A program made the translations under genes and the position numbers. Below, in pieces: positions 44,478 to 56,759 of a stretch of 64,000 bases of DNA. The DNA is from Jaltomata sinuosa (taxonomy: Eukaryota; Streptophyta; Magnoliopsida; Solanales; Solanaceae), in contig QJPP01007248.1 in the NCBI GenBank assembly GCA_003996215.1, forward strand, positions 620,001 to 684,000, read 5' to 3'. Numbering within the stretch: position 1 is the stretch's first letter; every line of letters begins with the position of its first letter. The notes below the pieces were generated by a model. It did no database searches. It was not told the DNA's origin and saw only the letters and a list, made by a program, of their open reading frames with translations.

Positions 44478-45461
44478 TTTTTTTAAAAAAATATTCAAGG
44501 TGGCCATGCCACATATTATTAAAGGAAATTTTTTACAAAGATGCAAATCAAAAGAAGCAAAGCGCAAAAATAGGCCCAAAAAATAAAAATAAAAATAAAG
44601 CATCAAATCATGCCCAAAGTGAGCCCAACCCGATTCATACAAAAGAACAAAAGTCAGGGGTCAAGGGTCCCTTTTGGAAAGTGCTAGACCCTTGACTTAT
44701 CAATGTCCTCCTTCATCGCTGGGATTCTGGTGAGCTGCAAGGAGTCGAGTGGTTGCTCGGCGGTTGTCCAAGAGAGTTTCGGTACAACTCTCTTCTTCAC
44801 TTCAAGCCTTCGAATACTTCTCAGGTACTACTGGATCAGTAGCCCCTTTTGCCTGCTTATTTCTATTAAGAGATTTCTTCAACATTTACTGATTTAAGCT
44901 CGACCATTGACTCCTATATTTGGATGATTTCATGTCAAGTTGCCTAAAATTCTCATAGGTGCTATGAAATCGGGACTAGTGAAGACCATCTTCAAGCGTC
45001 GAGGTGTTTGTCAAGTTCTTATCAGTGAAAGAAAGGTAACTCTTATAGATTTCTGCAAGTTGTAGGAACTATTCCACCAATGTAATCGATGAGGTCCTCA
45101 ACTGGTACCTCTCCAAAGGGCTGAATCTCATAGAGATTAATACCACCTTTAGAAGAGTGACCAGTTTTGGGTTCACCATTTTAGCTCTATTCTTGTCGAC
45201 TGTAAAATAGGATTGATTATGTGACCGTGAGACTACTGTTTGATGATTCTTGTTAGTAGTAGTCTTGTTGCTGCTGTAGTGTTTGGTGTGTTTTTGTTCT
45301 TGTGGAATGTTTCTTTCGACTAGTCAGGAGCTCTCCTGTTAATCACCCTGACCCTTAGGTGTGGAATGTGCTTCTTGTCTATGTTGATAATCCTCTTGGC
45401 CTCAATAGGAAGTTTCTGAAATGATAGATAAGTAGTTGTACCTGCAAAACCAAAAGCTTCG

Positions 45462-45911
45462 TTAGTTAAAAAATATGCTAGAGTGTTGCTCTTCCTGAGA
45501 GTGTGGATGAAAAGTATTTCTCCTTGAACTCTCCACTCCTTTATTTGTCACAATCATGCAAATACTCCAGGGGGTCTCCCATTCCCTTTCCACTATATGC
45601 TTCATTGACATTGAGTCAGTCTCAATTACCACAGGAAGTAGTGAATTCTCTACACAATATTTAATACTACTTAGGATCGCCTGAGCTTCTGCTTCAATGC
45701 TAGTAGTGTTTGGAATTTGGGCACTACTAGAATACACTAGGTCTCCTCTGTGATCTCTAATGCAGAAAGCCCTAGAGCTAGGGCCAGGATTACCTCTAGA
45801 GGCACCATCTGTGTTACACTTGTACCAGCCAAAATGAAGGCTATTCCAGTTCACTTGTTTAGTGCTCAGATCACATTTGTACCTTCCAAGTATTGAGTGA
45901 TGAGCGGCCAA
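45462..45911 (-). pseudogene. RNase H domain of the LINE
   Basis: The frame 45911-45462 reads FGWYKCNTDGASRGNPGPSS, then IEAEAQAILSSIKYC and VVIETDSMSMK, giving the D, E, D residues of the RNase H fold. It would remove RNA from the cDNA hybrid during target-primed reverse transcription. This plant-type RNase H is the usual C-terminal domain of this LINE lineage. The C-terminal helix (HVYREGN-type) is not recognisable and the frame ends NTFHPHSQEEQHS. It shares a frame with the zf-RVT region upstream but is separated by stops near 45912-46045, so it is not expressible as one protein. Confidence 0.85.
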
Positions 45912-46391
45912 GTTGCTGGCAAATCATTCATCTATGGGTATAAGATTTTGTCCTGATTGTACAGATTATGGTTAATCTCATATATTGTCCTATTCCAGGA
46001 CATGGTTTTCCCATGTATAATAGAATTCCTCCACTTCCATATTTGCTAACAAATCAAAGCAGGAGCAGCCTGTACTAGGGGTCTGAGTTTAGCTTTCATT
46101 CCATATTCCACCAAAGAATCAAAGTTTGATGTAGTTGAACAAAAGGACCCAGAATTCCTATAGGTCCACTGAAATATCTCCAAACTTTCTTTGAAAAATC
46201 TCTGGATAGGAAGAGATATTGAACTGTTCCTAATGAGGTTGTGTGCAACATCTACACTGAGACCATAGCAATGCCACATCTAGACATAATATCATCAACA
46301 GGAAAATTTGTTTCCACAATCTCCAAAAGAAAAAAGAAATCTTTAAGGGAATCCCCTTGTTCCAGATTTTCCCTAGTTCTTCTGATTGAGA

Positions 46392-47310
46392 CTATATTTG
46401 CCTTATTAACTGCCAGGCCCTTTTAACTGAGAACCTTCGATTGGTTGATGCCATCCACCTAGGAATGTCCCAGTGCCCTACTGCTGGACTTTTATTTAGA
46501 GTGCTTCTGATGTGATCCACAATGTCTTCAGGAAGATGTTGTTGCAACCTTACTATATTCCAGGTATCTCCATTCATGAAGAATGCTAAATCTTCTATTC
46601 TATCATTAATAGGAAAATCCTCCTCAACCAGATAAGTGAGAGCTTCCAGTTGTGTCCAATTATCAAACCATACATTAGAGGATCCCACAGTAGGTTGCCA
46701 CTAAATTTCCTGCTCAATCTTCTCTCTGGCCTCTAGCATTCTCTTCCAGACTTGAGAGCCCCCTTTCCACTGTACCACACAAGGGTAGAACTTCTTGCAG
46801 TACTTGTTCCACATGTAATATGTCCATAGAGACCTTGTTGTCCTAAACTTCCACCAAAGTTTAGCAAACATGGTTTTTGAGACATCAAAAATGGATCTGA
46901 ATCCAACCTCTCCTTCACTTTTGGGATAACACATATTCAGCCATGCAGACCAGTGCTTGTTTTTCCCTTCTTCTTTAGTACTCCATAAGAATCTGTTAAA
47001 GATCTTATGTAGTTCATATATGATGAATTTTGGGGGCACAACTTCTGATAACAAATACATAGGTATACTCTATAGTACACTGTTAATCCGCACAGTTTTA
47101 CCTCCAAATGAGATTAGTTTCCCTTTCCAATTTTGCAGCCTATCTCTCACCTTTTTGAGAATTTTATTGTAGTCTACTTTCTTCTTTTTTGCATGGGTGA
47201 TAGGATAACCTAGATAAATAAAAGGGAACTGTCCTTGATTAAACCCTGTGCACTCCTTTACTTCTTCCATCAGATTTGCTAATGCTTTCTTGTACATGTA
47301 GAAAGCACTT
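46392..47310 (-). pseudogene. RT thumb/connection and zf-RVT region of the LINE
   Basis: Segments 47297-47070 (FIYLGYPITHAKKKKVDY), 47060-46701 (IYELHKIFNRFLWSTKEEGK, then HWSAWLNMCYPKSEGEVGFR) and 46688-46392 (GSSNVWFDNW, HWDIPRWMAST) follow the order seen C-terminal to RT in plant LINEs: GYP motif, WxxCxPKxxGGLGxR and the zf-RVT domain. All three read in one frame, with stops between them. They contribute to RNA binding and RT structure in the family. Confidence 0.85.
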
Positions 47311-48562
47311 TTTGACTAGTTAATCAACTGTCCAGAAATAGCTTCATAATCTTTTATGACAATAATTATCTTCCCCAGTGATACCTTGTCAGCTGAAGCA
47401 AAGATGATGGTATCATCTGCATAAGCAAGATGATTGAGATTCCTACTCCATTTAGGCAATCCATAGCTTTTGTACATACCGTTATCAAATAAAGCATTTA
47501 GGGATCTAGATAATACCTCAACTGCTAAAATAAATAGAGTTGGGGAGAGTGGATCACCTTGCTTCACCCCCTAGTAGAGTTGAAGAAACCATGTGGATGG
47601 CCATTGATTAGACTAGAGTACCAGTTATTATCTACTAACCTCCAGATAATATCTATGAATATCTCCCCAAAACCTATCTTCCTTAGAACTCTGGTAAGAT
47701 ATAACCAATTTATTCTGTCATAAGCTTTGGACATATCCAGCTTAATGACAACATTTGTTGGTTTGCCCCTGAGTCTGATGTCAACCACAATCTCCTGAGT
47801 CAGTAAAACATTCTCAATAATGTTTTTACCTTTCACAAAGCCTGATGGATTAGGAGATATTAAGTCAGGAAGAAGTCTTTCCAATCTGTCATGTACCACC
47901 CTGGAGATCACCTTATTGATGAAATTACTTAAGCTGATTGGTCTAAGATCTGAAAATGACTCCATCATATTCTTTCTAGGTAAAAGAACTAGGTTGGTGT
48001 GAGTTATGTCCTTGGGTAGTGAATTTCCAGCAAGAAAATCAGTTACCATCTCCACTACATCAGTACCCACAATGTCCCAACAATGTTGGTAGAATAGACC
48101 TGATAGTCCATCTGGTCCACATGCACTAGCACCCCTAAGGTTAAACACAACATTTCTGACTTCTTCATGACTAGGAGGCATACACGGAGTACTGTTGTTG
48201 TCTTAATTCATTAGTTGTGGAATGTGATTTAACAAAGCAAAATCATTTCCTTCTTATTCTAGGGTGAACTGTTTCTTATAGAATTTAATGGCTTCTTTTG
48301 CAATCTGCATCTGATTTTTTGTGAACCTCCCATCTACTTTTTGAATTCTATTGATGTGCAGTCTTTTCCTTCTACCTTTCACCAAATTGTGAAAAAAATT
48401 GGTGTTCTTATCCCCCTCTGTGAACCAAGTTATACTTGTTTTTTGCCTCCAGTACTCTTCTTCAAAGTGCAAGTATTTTTTTAATTCAACTTGAGCAAGT
48501 TGCAATACTGCTCTATTTTCATGGGTGGGGTCTTTTTCAAATAACTGCTCTTTAACTTTCAC
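47311..48562 (-). pseudogene. Reverse transcriptase of the LINE
   Basis: Segments 48562-48254 (linker with WFTEGDKNTNFFHNLVKGRR), 48181-47564 (GPDGLSGLFYQHCWDIVG, DLRPISLSNF, SGFVKGKNIIENVLLTQE, VIKLDMSKAYDRI) and 47567-47316 (KQGDPLSPTLFILAVE, catalytic LAYADDTIIFASA). The D of LDMSKAYD and the DD of YADD are all present. A frameshift with a TAG at about 47565 separates the last segment, and a stop near 48205 interrupts the first. This is the enzyme that copies the LINE RNA at the nicked target. Confidence 0.9.
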
Positions 48563-48639
48563 AATATCATCCTTGATAATGAAATGATTGAAGATGTCTC
48601 CATAAGTGTCTCAACTCCATTTGGATAGAGCCTTTTTGG

Positions 48640-49257
48640 TCTGCTTTATTTTGTGCTTGAATTTCCAAAAGGAATTCCCTTCCTCATCGTGTGCCAGTTC
48701 TGCCGCACTACCTCCTTTAGGGACTCCTGTTCTACCCAAAATTCCAGGAACTTAAAAGTGGTAGTGATATGTTGTTCCTGTTGCCCTAAAGTTATGAACA
48801 ATGGAGCATGATCAGAACCCACCCTAGATAGGTGTTCAACTTCCATTCTAGTAAACCATTCATGTAGTTTTGAATTAGTCAAGACCCTATCTAGCTTTTA
48901 ATAAATGCAGTTAGATGCTGCTCTACCGTTCCACCAAGTAAAAGGGCTGCCCTTATGACTAATTTCCTCTAGTTCACAAGAATTAACACAAAAGTCAAAA
49001 TCTTCATAGTCTTAGGGTTATCTCCTATCAACCATGGATCTTCACACGAATTAGTATTTTGGTACACACTTTCCCATAAGTCATGTCTCTTTACAACATC
49101 ACACTTAGCATATACTAGTATAGATGTTAAGAATCTCTCTTCTGCCTGGAGATGCAGTCTAATAGTAATATCCTGCTCTGTATTAGTGATCACCTCCACC
49201 TCTATGTTATCAGTTGTGAAGATCCAGATCTTTCCATTTCACTTGGCCCATGCATTA
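48640..49257 (-). pseudogene. Endonuclease (APE-type) remnant of the LINE
   Basis: Reads ANAWAKWNGKIWIF-like sequence at about 49255-49205 (frame-shifted), then EVITNTEQDITIRLHLQAEE and TSILVYAKCDVVKRHDLWES (49199-48969) and PWLIGD, the position of the catalytic GDFN motif, here degenerate. A later segment (48882-48646) has VEHLSRVGSDHAPLFITL, with the catalytic SDH. The N-terminal E-containing motif is missing because the LINE ends at 49261. It would nick target DNA in an intact element. Confidence 0.82.
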
Positions 49258-49261
49258 GCCA

Positions 49262-50533
49262 TTCTAACGCCCAAACATACTCTCCTATTAGGAGGTATCG
49301 ATGATCGTCAGAGCAATACACATTTATATTGGGAGTCGGGGTAGATCCCACAAAGAATAATGTAATCGCGATTGAGCTAATAAAGAATCTAAGTAACTTA
49401 TTGAAGTTCAAGGAACAAAATAAAAGATATCTATTGGGGTTTTTTAAACTAAAACAAAAGATAAAAGAAAATCAAATAAAAGATAGGTTGATCAATGGCT
49501 TTCACCAAGTAAGGATAACAAGGGAGAATTGGGAATGAAAATTCAATTCACAAGACTTGCACCCAATTAACACGTGTAGTCTTGGTCAAAGGTATGCCTA
49601 ACCATCTCTCAACAAATCAAGCATATATCTCGTGTGTTCTCTCGAATCACCAAGAGTGAGCAATAACCAACCAATTCAACGTGGGTGAGTTGTCTATCTC
49701 TAGGTCCAACTCCTAAATGGGGGTTTCTGGCGAATTGAGCTATTCCTAGCCTTAATCTAGAGTAGAATCCCAAATCCCCACTGTTGAACCTTTTCGAATT
49801 AAGGAACTCCTCTCTCAAGCAAGTACCCAATTAGAATTCCAAGTCAATGTTTGCAACCATTAACTATAAATTCAAGCATGAAAGATTCAATAGATCCACA
49901 TAACTAAGCAAGAGCAAATACAAAACATGAATTCAATACCCAAATAAGTATTATCTCTAATACAAAACTCAAATCTCAATTCAATAATTACACCTACAAA
50001 TTAACAATTAAGAACAAGAGTTGAAGAATGGAAACTAAGGATTTAACAATAAAGAGCATCTAAATCTTCACTCCAATGGTGTAGGGTGACGAAATTGCTC
50101 TCCAAGCTTGTCAAGGGTTGTGAAATTTTCCAAAGATGCTTCCCAAAACAGCTAGGAAGTATTTTTATATGGATTGGGGTTTCCACAAATGGACATTTCT
50201 ACATGAAAGGCACCTCGCGTACGCAAAGTGTCTTTTTCTGGTTGACCTTCGGGTATGCGGTTACTTCAGTGCCTTCGTGGAGCTCTGCGGGAACTGACCT
50301 TTGCATTCACGTGTGAGGTCCCGCTTTTACATAGGTCTATTTCACTGCCAGCTAATTGCTTCTCTAATCAACTTCCTTTTGACTTGTTTTCATTCGAGTT
50401 CCTCTGAACTCTTCTAAAACACAGAGACCTGCAAAATAGAAGTAATCCGTGTCAATTGCACTATTTATCTACTTATTACTAGAAAAATTATAAGATTAAA
50501 AGTTAAATAAGTAGGTAGAATACCAACTTATCA
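49262..50533 (-). repeat. 3' LTR of element E
   Basis: About 1.27 kb. Its left edge reads TTCTAACGCCC where the other copy has TGATAACGCTC. The right edge is ACTTATCA at 50533. The first 580 bp match 58646-59226 closely. A CG-rich block with CGCGTACGC words (50210-50330) precedes a TATA box on the minus strand (CCATATAAAAA, plus 50162-50172). ORFs 49329-49538, 49609-49830 and 50086-50316 are LTR readings. Confidence 0.8.
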
Positions 50534-52620
50534 AACCCACAAACTTGACCTATTGCTTGTCCTCAAGCAACTAAAAATTCTAACTCAAGAGGCACACAAC
50601 ACAAGTGCAATGACAATACTATGAGCCAAGGAAAACCCATTCCAAGCACCAAGCATGAATTCAGTTGGTACTAATGATTAGTCAATTGCATGATAACTTA
50701 ATTTAAGCATTCCCTATTATTTAAAACACAATTCAAAGATGCAATGGAACTTACAAGAACAACCAAGTGACAACAACCAATTTTCAAGAAGTGACTCAAA
50801 CCACTAGTTTACCAAAAAGGGCTCATTTGACTCATTTTCGGAATTTATCAACATCACCAACTATCTTAATTCGCATGCCCTCACAAGAACGAATGTCCCA
50901 CAACACATTATGCATAAAAAATGACACAAGGGACAAATTTACAAACACTCACACTCACAAGGAATTTCAAGTACCAACAAGTATCAACCATAGGCTTGCC
51001 CTTATTTTCATTCGCCGCTAGCTAAAAAATAATTGGTCAGAGATCTTAAAAGGATTTTCTAAGCTTGTAATGTAGGCTCGGGAAAGGGTAGGATACACAT
51101 TTAGATTCAAGTGACTACATCCTCCTCGAACTCTACACAACCTTTTCAATTCTAAACCAAGGTCATTTCTTGTCATTCTCATTCAATACACGGCACCATC
51201 ACTCATTTTAAATGGGGTTCAATTTTTTTTAATCATTATATTCACCTTGGAGGATTTATTTCCTTTCTTTCCTTTCCTCTTTTCCTTTCTTCTTTGCTTT
51301 CTTTTTCATATTCTTCCTTTTTTTGAAATTATTTTTACCCAACAAACCAAGATAAACTCATTCAACACTCCTCCAAGGTACCTTTTATCAAACCCCAAAC
51401 TTAGGCTTTTAGCCTTGATTTCACACTTGTGGAGTTCAAGGAGGGACGAGTTCAAAGAGGGACGGGTTCAAGAGAGGGATTCATTTTCAAAATGGTTCAA
51501 GGCTTGTATCGAGATTGCCAAAGAAGAGGTATTAGGATCAAGATGGGTGACTAGTGATTCAATTTAAGTGAAATGGTGGCTTTTAAGGCTAAGTGGGATT
51601 CAATAATCATAAAGAAGGCCTGGGATCATTTCTCCAACCAAGAGTAATCAAGACTATCATTAAAGACTAACTAGACAAGTTCTAGTTGACACAAGCAAGT
51701 ACACAAATTATTCACTAAATCTCACCACACATGGCATGCAAAATATTCAAGAAGGATCAATTTTTTACCTCCTTAACAAGAACAAATGGAGTCACATTCT
51801 TCAATTTTAATTATTACCGCTAGTGAGCTAAGAGTCACAAAAAGATCAAAGGAGTTTTCAAGAACATCATTCTTTGCCATGCACTATTCACCATTTTTTT
51901 TGGAGGGTATGCCTATTTCACTTAGCATGCAATACTAACTTCATTAGTACCAAACAAGTCAATCGCAACCAAAATCTCAAAAGATGACAATTTTCCCTTA
52001 AGAATGGCGTCAATCAGTCTATCATTGGGCCAGTTCATCTATCTAAATCAATATGGCTACTCAAGGTTTATCAACACAACCATCCCAATACATAGGCATG
52101 TGCGATTTGCACATGTCAAAGTGCAGGTCTCACATGAAACGCACAGGCCAGACAATGGGCATGTGCGAAGCTCGTGAGGTTCACACATTGACATGTGTGA
52201 TACAAAGTTCCCAGCTCAGACAAGTTCTCAATAGCCTAACGGGTACTCAGACTTCCCCTGGCTCCAAAACATCCAAAACACTAACTACAAAAGAAACTAA
52301 AGAAGCTAAAAGTAAAGAAAACTAAAGAGCTAAACCATCAACTTCTTCCATAGCATCTCCAAAACCCGACAAGGGCATAAATCCACAAAACAAACCTGAC
52401 AAGGGCACAAAGATATCCAAACAAACAAAACAAGTCTAGCAAGGGCATAATAGTATCCAAAATGACAACAACAATCCCAACAAGGGCACAATAATATCCA
52501 ATAATAAAGCTAAGCTAGATAGAGTGCGGTACAAGACGCCACCCCCAAATAATATAGCGCAGTGCCCTCACTGTATCAAAACAAGAGATAAGTTTGAGGA
52601 GGCTCCCTGAGGTATCTCAA
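50534..52620 (-). other. Element E spacer (3' internal, non-coding)
   Basis: 2.1 kb without a convincing gene. It contains a pyrimidine-rich stretch at 51250-51345 (purine-rich on the element's strand), a CpG-containing block at 52085-52230 with several GTGCGA and GCACATG words, and irregular tandem copies of an ACAAGGGCACAATA-like unit (52365-52502). It ends about where the coiled-coil ORF terminates. Confidence 0.5.
52365..52502. repeat. Irregular tandem copies of a 30-40 bp unit
   Basis: AAGGGCATAAATCC, AAGGGCACAAAGATATCC, AAGGGCATAATAGTATCC and AAGGGCACAATAATATCC recur near 52370, 52404, 52440 and 52482, with A/C-rich spacers of varying length. Confidence 0.6.
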
Positions 52621-52624
52621 TTTG

Positions 52625-53926
52625 AACTAGAGGAGGAGGGAAATTGAAGTCTCTCCTCATCCTCATCTTCATCATCCTCCGGTGTACCCGATCCATAAAG
52701 AGACTTCAATCTATCCATAATCTTGTTCAAGAAATTTCTCTTCTTATTCTCATGCTCGTTGAACTTCCTTTGGAACTTTTAAATTTTCCTTGCCTGTGGC
52801 TCATGTGCTCCAATTGGGTGTTCATAGCATTCAGTCGCCCATTGATCAACTTCTGCTCAGTGGACACCTTGGCAAGAGCTGGTGTGTCGGCTCCAGCTGA
52901 GCTAGTAGGAAGTCTAGCTAACAGTTGTTGAACATGTGCATCTACTCGCTGAATCTGGCTAGAGAGATGGTGCAAAATATAGGGCCCAGACTATAGTGGT
53001 CCAACAGAGTGAGATGATCCGAATGCAATCGTGGAAGGATCAATAGGCTCAGTAGAAGATTTGGGAAACTACCTGAAAGATGGAGAAGCTACATAAATCT
53101 TTCTCTTCTTAAGATTTGCTTCTGGAGACCTTTTCAACAAAGGATGAATCAGGGTCGCTGGGTTCTTCTCAACATCATTAGGGAGTTTCGACACCCCATC
53201 ATCATAGCACAATTGGGTCACCAATGAAGGGAAGAAAATGCTCTTCGACCTTCCCATAGCTACCTCTTCCATATGAGGCATAATATGGAGCCCAATATTC
53301 ATATCTATCCCATCAATGAGTGCTGCAATCATCAATGCTCGGTCAGGAATCACAATAGTGTCATGAGAGGATGGTATGATCCTCACATATATAATTGAAA
53401 ACCAATACTTGGCTTCTGCAGTGAACTCATGTGAGTCAACCCCCTTTTGCAAAGTTAACCAATTCGGAGTCACTCCATCGTGCAACTTGTCAACCAACTA
53501 TTGGTGTCCTTCTGCTTTAGATTTTTCCACATAGACCCTATTATCCGCATTCAGAAGGTTTTACAGTGCATTGATGATCTCCGGGTTGAAACTCACTTGG
53601 ACACCCCGAACGGTAGTAACCAATGCGCCCTTAAAATCGGTGGTCGAAGCATTAGCATAAAAATCTGTGACCACTATGTGATTTGCCTTGATAGGTGGAG
53701 GAGCAAAGCAAATCCACCTACGCTCCACCAATCTCCTATAGAATACCAGCATTTTACTCTCAACTTTGGCCATGTTGATTCCTTTTTCCCTAACATAGGG
53801 ATTGGATAAGAGTTCATCATACCGCTACTCACATAATGCCACTAGAAATTAGTCCTGATCATAATTCTTATCCATTTCCAGCTCTGGAACATTTTCAACT
53901 TCATTGTCACTACTGTTGGAGGCCAT
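52625..53926 (-). pseudogene. Degenerate plant-transposon-type ORF with coiled-coil tail (element E)
   Basis: The ATG is at plus 53924-53926 (MASNSSDNEVENVPELEMDK). One frame can be followed to about 52625. It includes RYDELLSNPYVREKGI, then YRRLVERRWICFAPPPIKAN, VVTDFYANASTTDF, ARGVQV-type sequence, WLTLQKGVDSHEFTAEAKYW and RALMIAALIDGIDMNIG. This matches the domain I know as the putative plant transposon protein family found in Athila-like and LARD elements. The C-terminal part (52975-52727) is a predicted coiled coil (LINGRLNAMNTQLEHMSHRQ), followed by an acidic Asp/Glu run. Stops near 53560, 53500 and 53069 break it. The family's biochemical role is unknown to me. Frame preservation suggests it was once selected. 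Confidence 0.62.
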
Positions 53927-54637
53927 TTTTAGGATCAAAGTACCTACAAAACAACAAACATGTTAAAAGTTCTTGGGGACACTTAAAACAATGTATTATA
54001 AAGTACTTAGGCCAAATAAATGGTTGAAAAATAAGCCGAGGCAGTCTGTGCGAAGCTACTATTTCGTTACTGCCAGGCACGCCTTCTTCACGTACGCGGC
54101 TAAGTGGCTGCATTCATGAAGACAAAATTATTTTTTTAAACAATTTTCTCCTTCGCGTACGCAACCTATCGACCACGAACACGAGGGTCATCATGCTCTC
54201 CCAGGACAACAGCCCTTTGAAGCTTTTTCTCAAACACATGGGGGGCACAATTTGTTCAAGCCATTTATGCACATTAGGATCATGCTAAGCACAACATTTT
54301 TGCACAATTTTCACCCACTTTCACCCAACCTCATTTGATAATTACCCAACGGTGAACACACAATTTTTAATTCTAAAATCACAATTTTCACCATTGTGAT
54401 AGCACAAAAAGTGGAGAGGAGTACAACTTAGCAAAAATATTAAAGTGTATGAGTCTCATACCTAATGGATTGCACTTGATAAATCAATGATAGAAGACTT
54501 GATGAAATTATTTTGTGCTTAAGGAAGAGGGAGAGAAACCTTCATTTACAGAAGCATTTAGGGCCTTCTATGATTTTCTAGGCATTTTAATTACCTGGAA
54601 ACTGCTAAAACTTCCGCGTACGCAGATGGTCCATCAC
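53927..54637 (-). other. Element E spacer left of the nested solo LTR
   Basis: Non-coding. It contains CG-rich words (TTCGCGTACGCAACC and similar) at about 54085-54180 and 54612-54622. The same kind of words resume at 56795-56830 beyond the nested LTR, so the two stretches were one before that insertion. Confidence 0.5.
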
Positions 54638-56759
54638 TGTCATGCCTCAAGGATACCCTCTGGCCGTAACATAGGATCTGGAGCACAAGTGCTCTAGATT
54701 AACCCTTGGTCATAGCATACTCAAGCAAAACAATAGATAAGCGTAAGCATAGTAAGAAGATTCAAAATCAAACGTACAGATAACCGAGTCAAAAGACATA
54801 CAACTCCAAGGAAGAGACTCGAATACTGTCTATGTCTGAAAATCTCTACATATAACATAAGGAGTTGCTACGATAAGACCCTAGCTAATTCAAAGTACGG
54901 AAATAAATAACCATAAACTAACTAAGATCATAACTAGCCCTCAAACTATGAGGACTCACCAACAGTGGACTGGGAATGTCCTGAAATCTCTAGCCACATG
55001 TTTGAGGGAAGGAGCCTGAATCTGCATCATCAAGAGGATGCAGTACAAAATATGCGTCAGTACTGTAGGATGTACCGAGTATGTGAGACATGCATAATCA
55101 TGATGAAAACATACTAAAAATGTGCTTAAAATTGAGTTCATGCATAAAAGGGATATCATAAGTAAATATCATAACTTGAATGGTAAACATGAGATAAGAG
55201 TCAAAACTTCAAAATAGGTTTCATAAGCTTAAACAAATCAAAACATTCGTAAGGGAGTTTCTTATAACCGATAATAGACCATGCGAGCTACATGTAATCT
55301 AACTATATAACCCTAGTTAGCAAAGCTGACTTGAACCGTGCCAAGGAACGAGTCACCATATCCAACTATATAACCCTAGTTGGCAAAGCTGTCCTAATGC
55401 CTGCTAAGTACAGGACACCATGATCAATATGTGCTACCACTCTCATAATCCCATAGGGCACTTCATTTCATAACCTACACTAGAAATGTAGTTTTGGACT
55501 TGTAATCGAACCCTCATCTCTTGGTGCTAAATACTACTCCCAAAACATATACATATAGCTCATAATTTCATAGTGGCACAATCTCATGCCAAATCTTGTT
55601 TGAAAGGCATAAAAACACATCGAGCATCATGCAATTCTCATATCATAAGTTCATGAAGCTTAGCATAGCCTTAATTCAAAATATACTTTTCTTTCTTAAA
55701 TCATACTTGAAGAATTGGGGATGCAATTTTGTAAATACATGAAGACATGTTATCTAAACATGTGAACTTTCACTTGAAAACATGCAATTCAATAGAATCA
55801 TGCTAGAAATCAACTTAATGTATGGGATTTTGAAACAAATTAGGGAACCTTATTCAAATCATAAATTATCCAGGAGAAACCATGAATTGATGCATAAAAA
55901 CTGATTTCATAAACTTTCCGCAATTTAGATCAAAACCTTAATTTTGTAAGTTTATAATTCAAAATAAGAATTTAGAGTTTTGGGCACAAGGGTGAAACGA
56001 ACCCATTGTTAAATACTCACATACCTTGATTGAAGATAACACACTTGAAATTGAAAAGAAAGGAGACTTGATCTTGAAGCTTGAGAGAGTTCTTTTCCTT
56101 TTTGGAAGATAAATTAAGATTTGAGAAGGGACTTAGGCTAATAAGGGTTAAAACCCTTCTAAAAATAGTCAAACGACTTCATTTAGGAGTTAAAAGGGTG
56201 GATAATGACTTAAATACCCCTGGGACATAATTAGAAAAAAGCTGGAAAAAGTTGACTTTTAGGGACCACAGATGGGTTTCACGGGTCGTAGACCAAACCA
56301 TGGCTCGTGGTTTCCATCCGTCGTTCTTTGAAAAAAGAGCAAGCTGTAGAAGCCAGTCTACGGGTTAACATGATAGACCTGTAGAAAGAATCACGGGTTG
56401 TTGACCCAAGTCATAGTTCCTGGGGAACATGCAATCCTATGAATCAAGTTCAATGAGTTACATGACGGTCTGTGGTTCAAACTATGGATCGTAGACTTGA
56501 CTCGTGGTTCTTGGGAATCAGTCAGCCCTCAGGTATGGTACCACAAGTTAACATGATGGGCCATAGATTGAACTACGATCCGTAGAACCAACTCGTGGTT
56601 CTCAGACCTGAGTTTCAAACTAGCAATCTCAACCTACGGCTCCATTCCACGACCCGTGGTTCAGACCATGGTCTGTGATTTGGACCCATCACTCCTAGAA
56701 ATATGGAATCTTTCAGAGTTTCAAACTTAGAAAGATGGTTTAATTTTTGGGGTGTTACA
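54638..56759 (-). mobile_element. Solo LTR (F2-type) nested in element E
   Basis: 2122 bp, from TGTCATGCCTCAAGG to TTGGGGTGTTACA. It matches the F2 solo LTR at 22890-25308 through most of its length (CCCTTGGTCATAGCAT near 54700, donor AAG/GTATGT near 56028 on the minus strand, ACGAGT/GTGGTTC U3 words 56260-56680). Flanking pentamers are ATCAC and ATTGC, two transitions apart, so an aged duplication is possible but unproven. It lacks the 36 bp array of the other copy. Confidence 0.8.

Larger units (their letters stand above)
44478..49261 (-). mobile_element. Plant L1-type LINE, minus strand, 5'-truncated
   Basis: About 4.8 kb. In plus coordinates the 3' end is at 44478 with a T7 run (A-tail on the minus strand), followed by a 3' UTR to about 45400, RNase H 45462-45911, zinc-finger RVT region 46392-46688, RT 47200-48560 and endonuclease 48640-49257. 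Domain order EN-RT-zf-RNase H is that of plant L1 elements carrying RNase H. It starts abruptly at 49261 next to the element E LTR, lacking the first part of EN. The A-tail abuts the pararetrovirus fragment. Confidence 0.88.

Noticed and set aside
44703..44897. 64-codon plus-strand ORF MSSFIAGILVSCKESSG
   Set aside because: It lies in the presumed 3' UTR of the minus-strand LINE and has no recognisable protein.
53480..53809. 109-codon plus-strand ORF
   Set aside because: It is the antisense of the element E coiled-coil ORF region, which has the recognisable protein on the minus strand.
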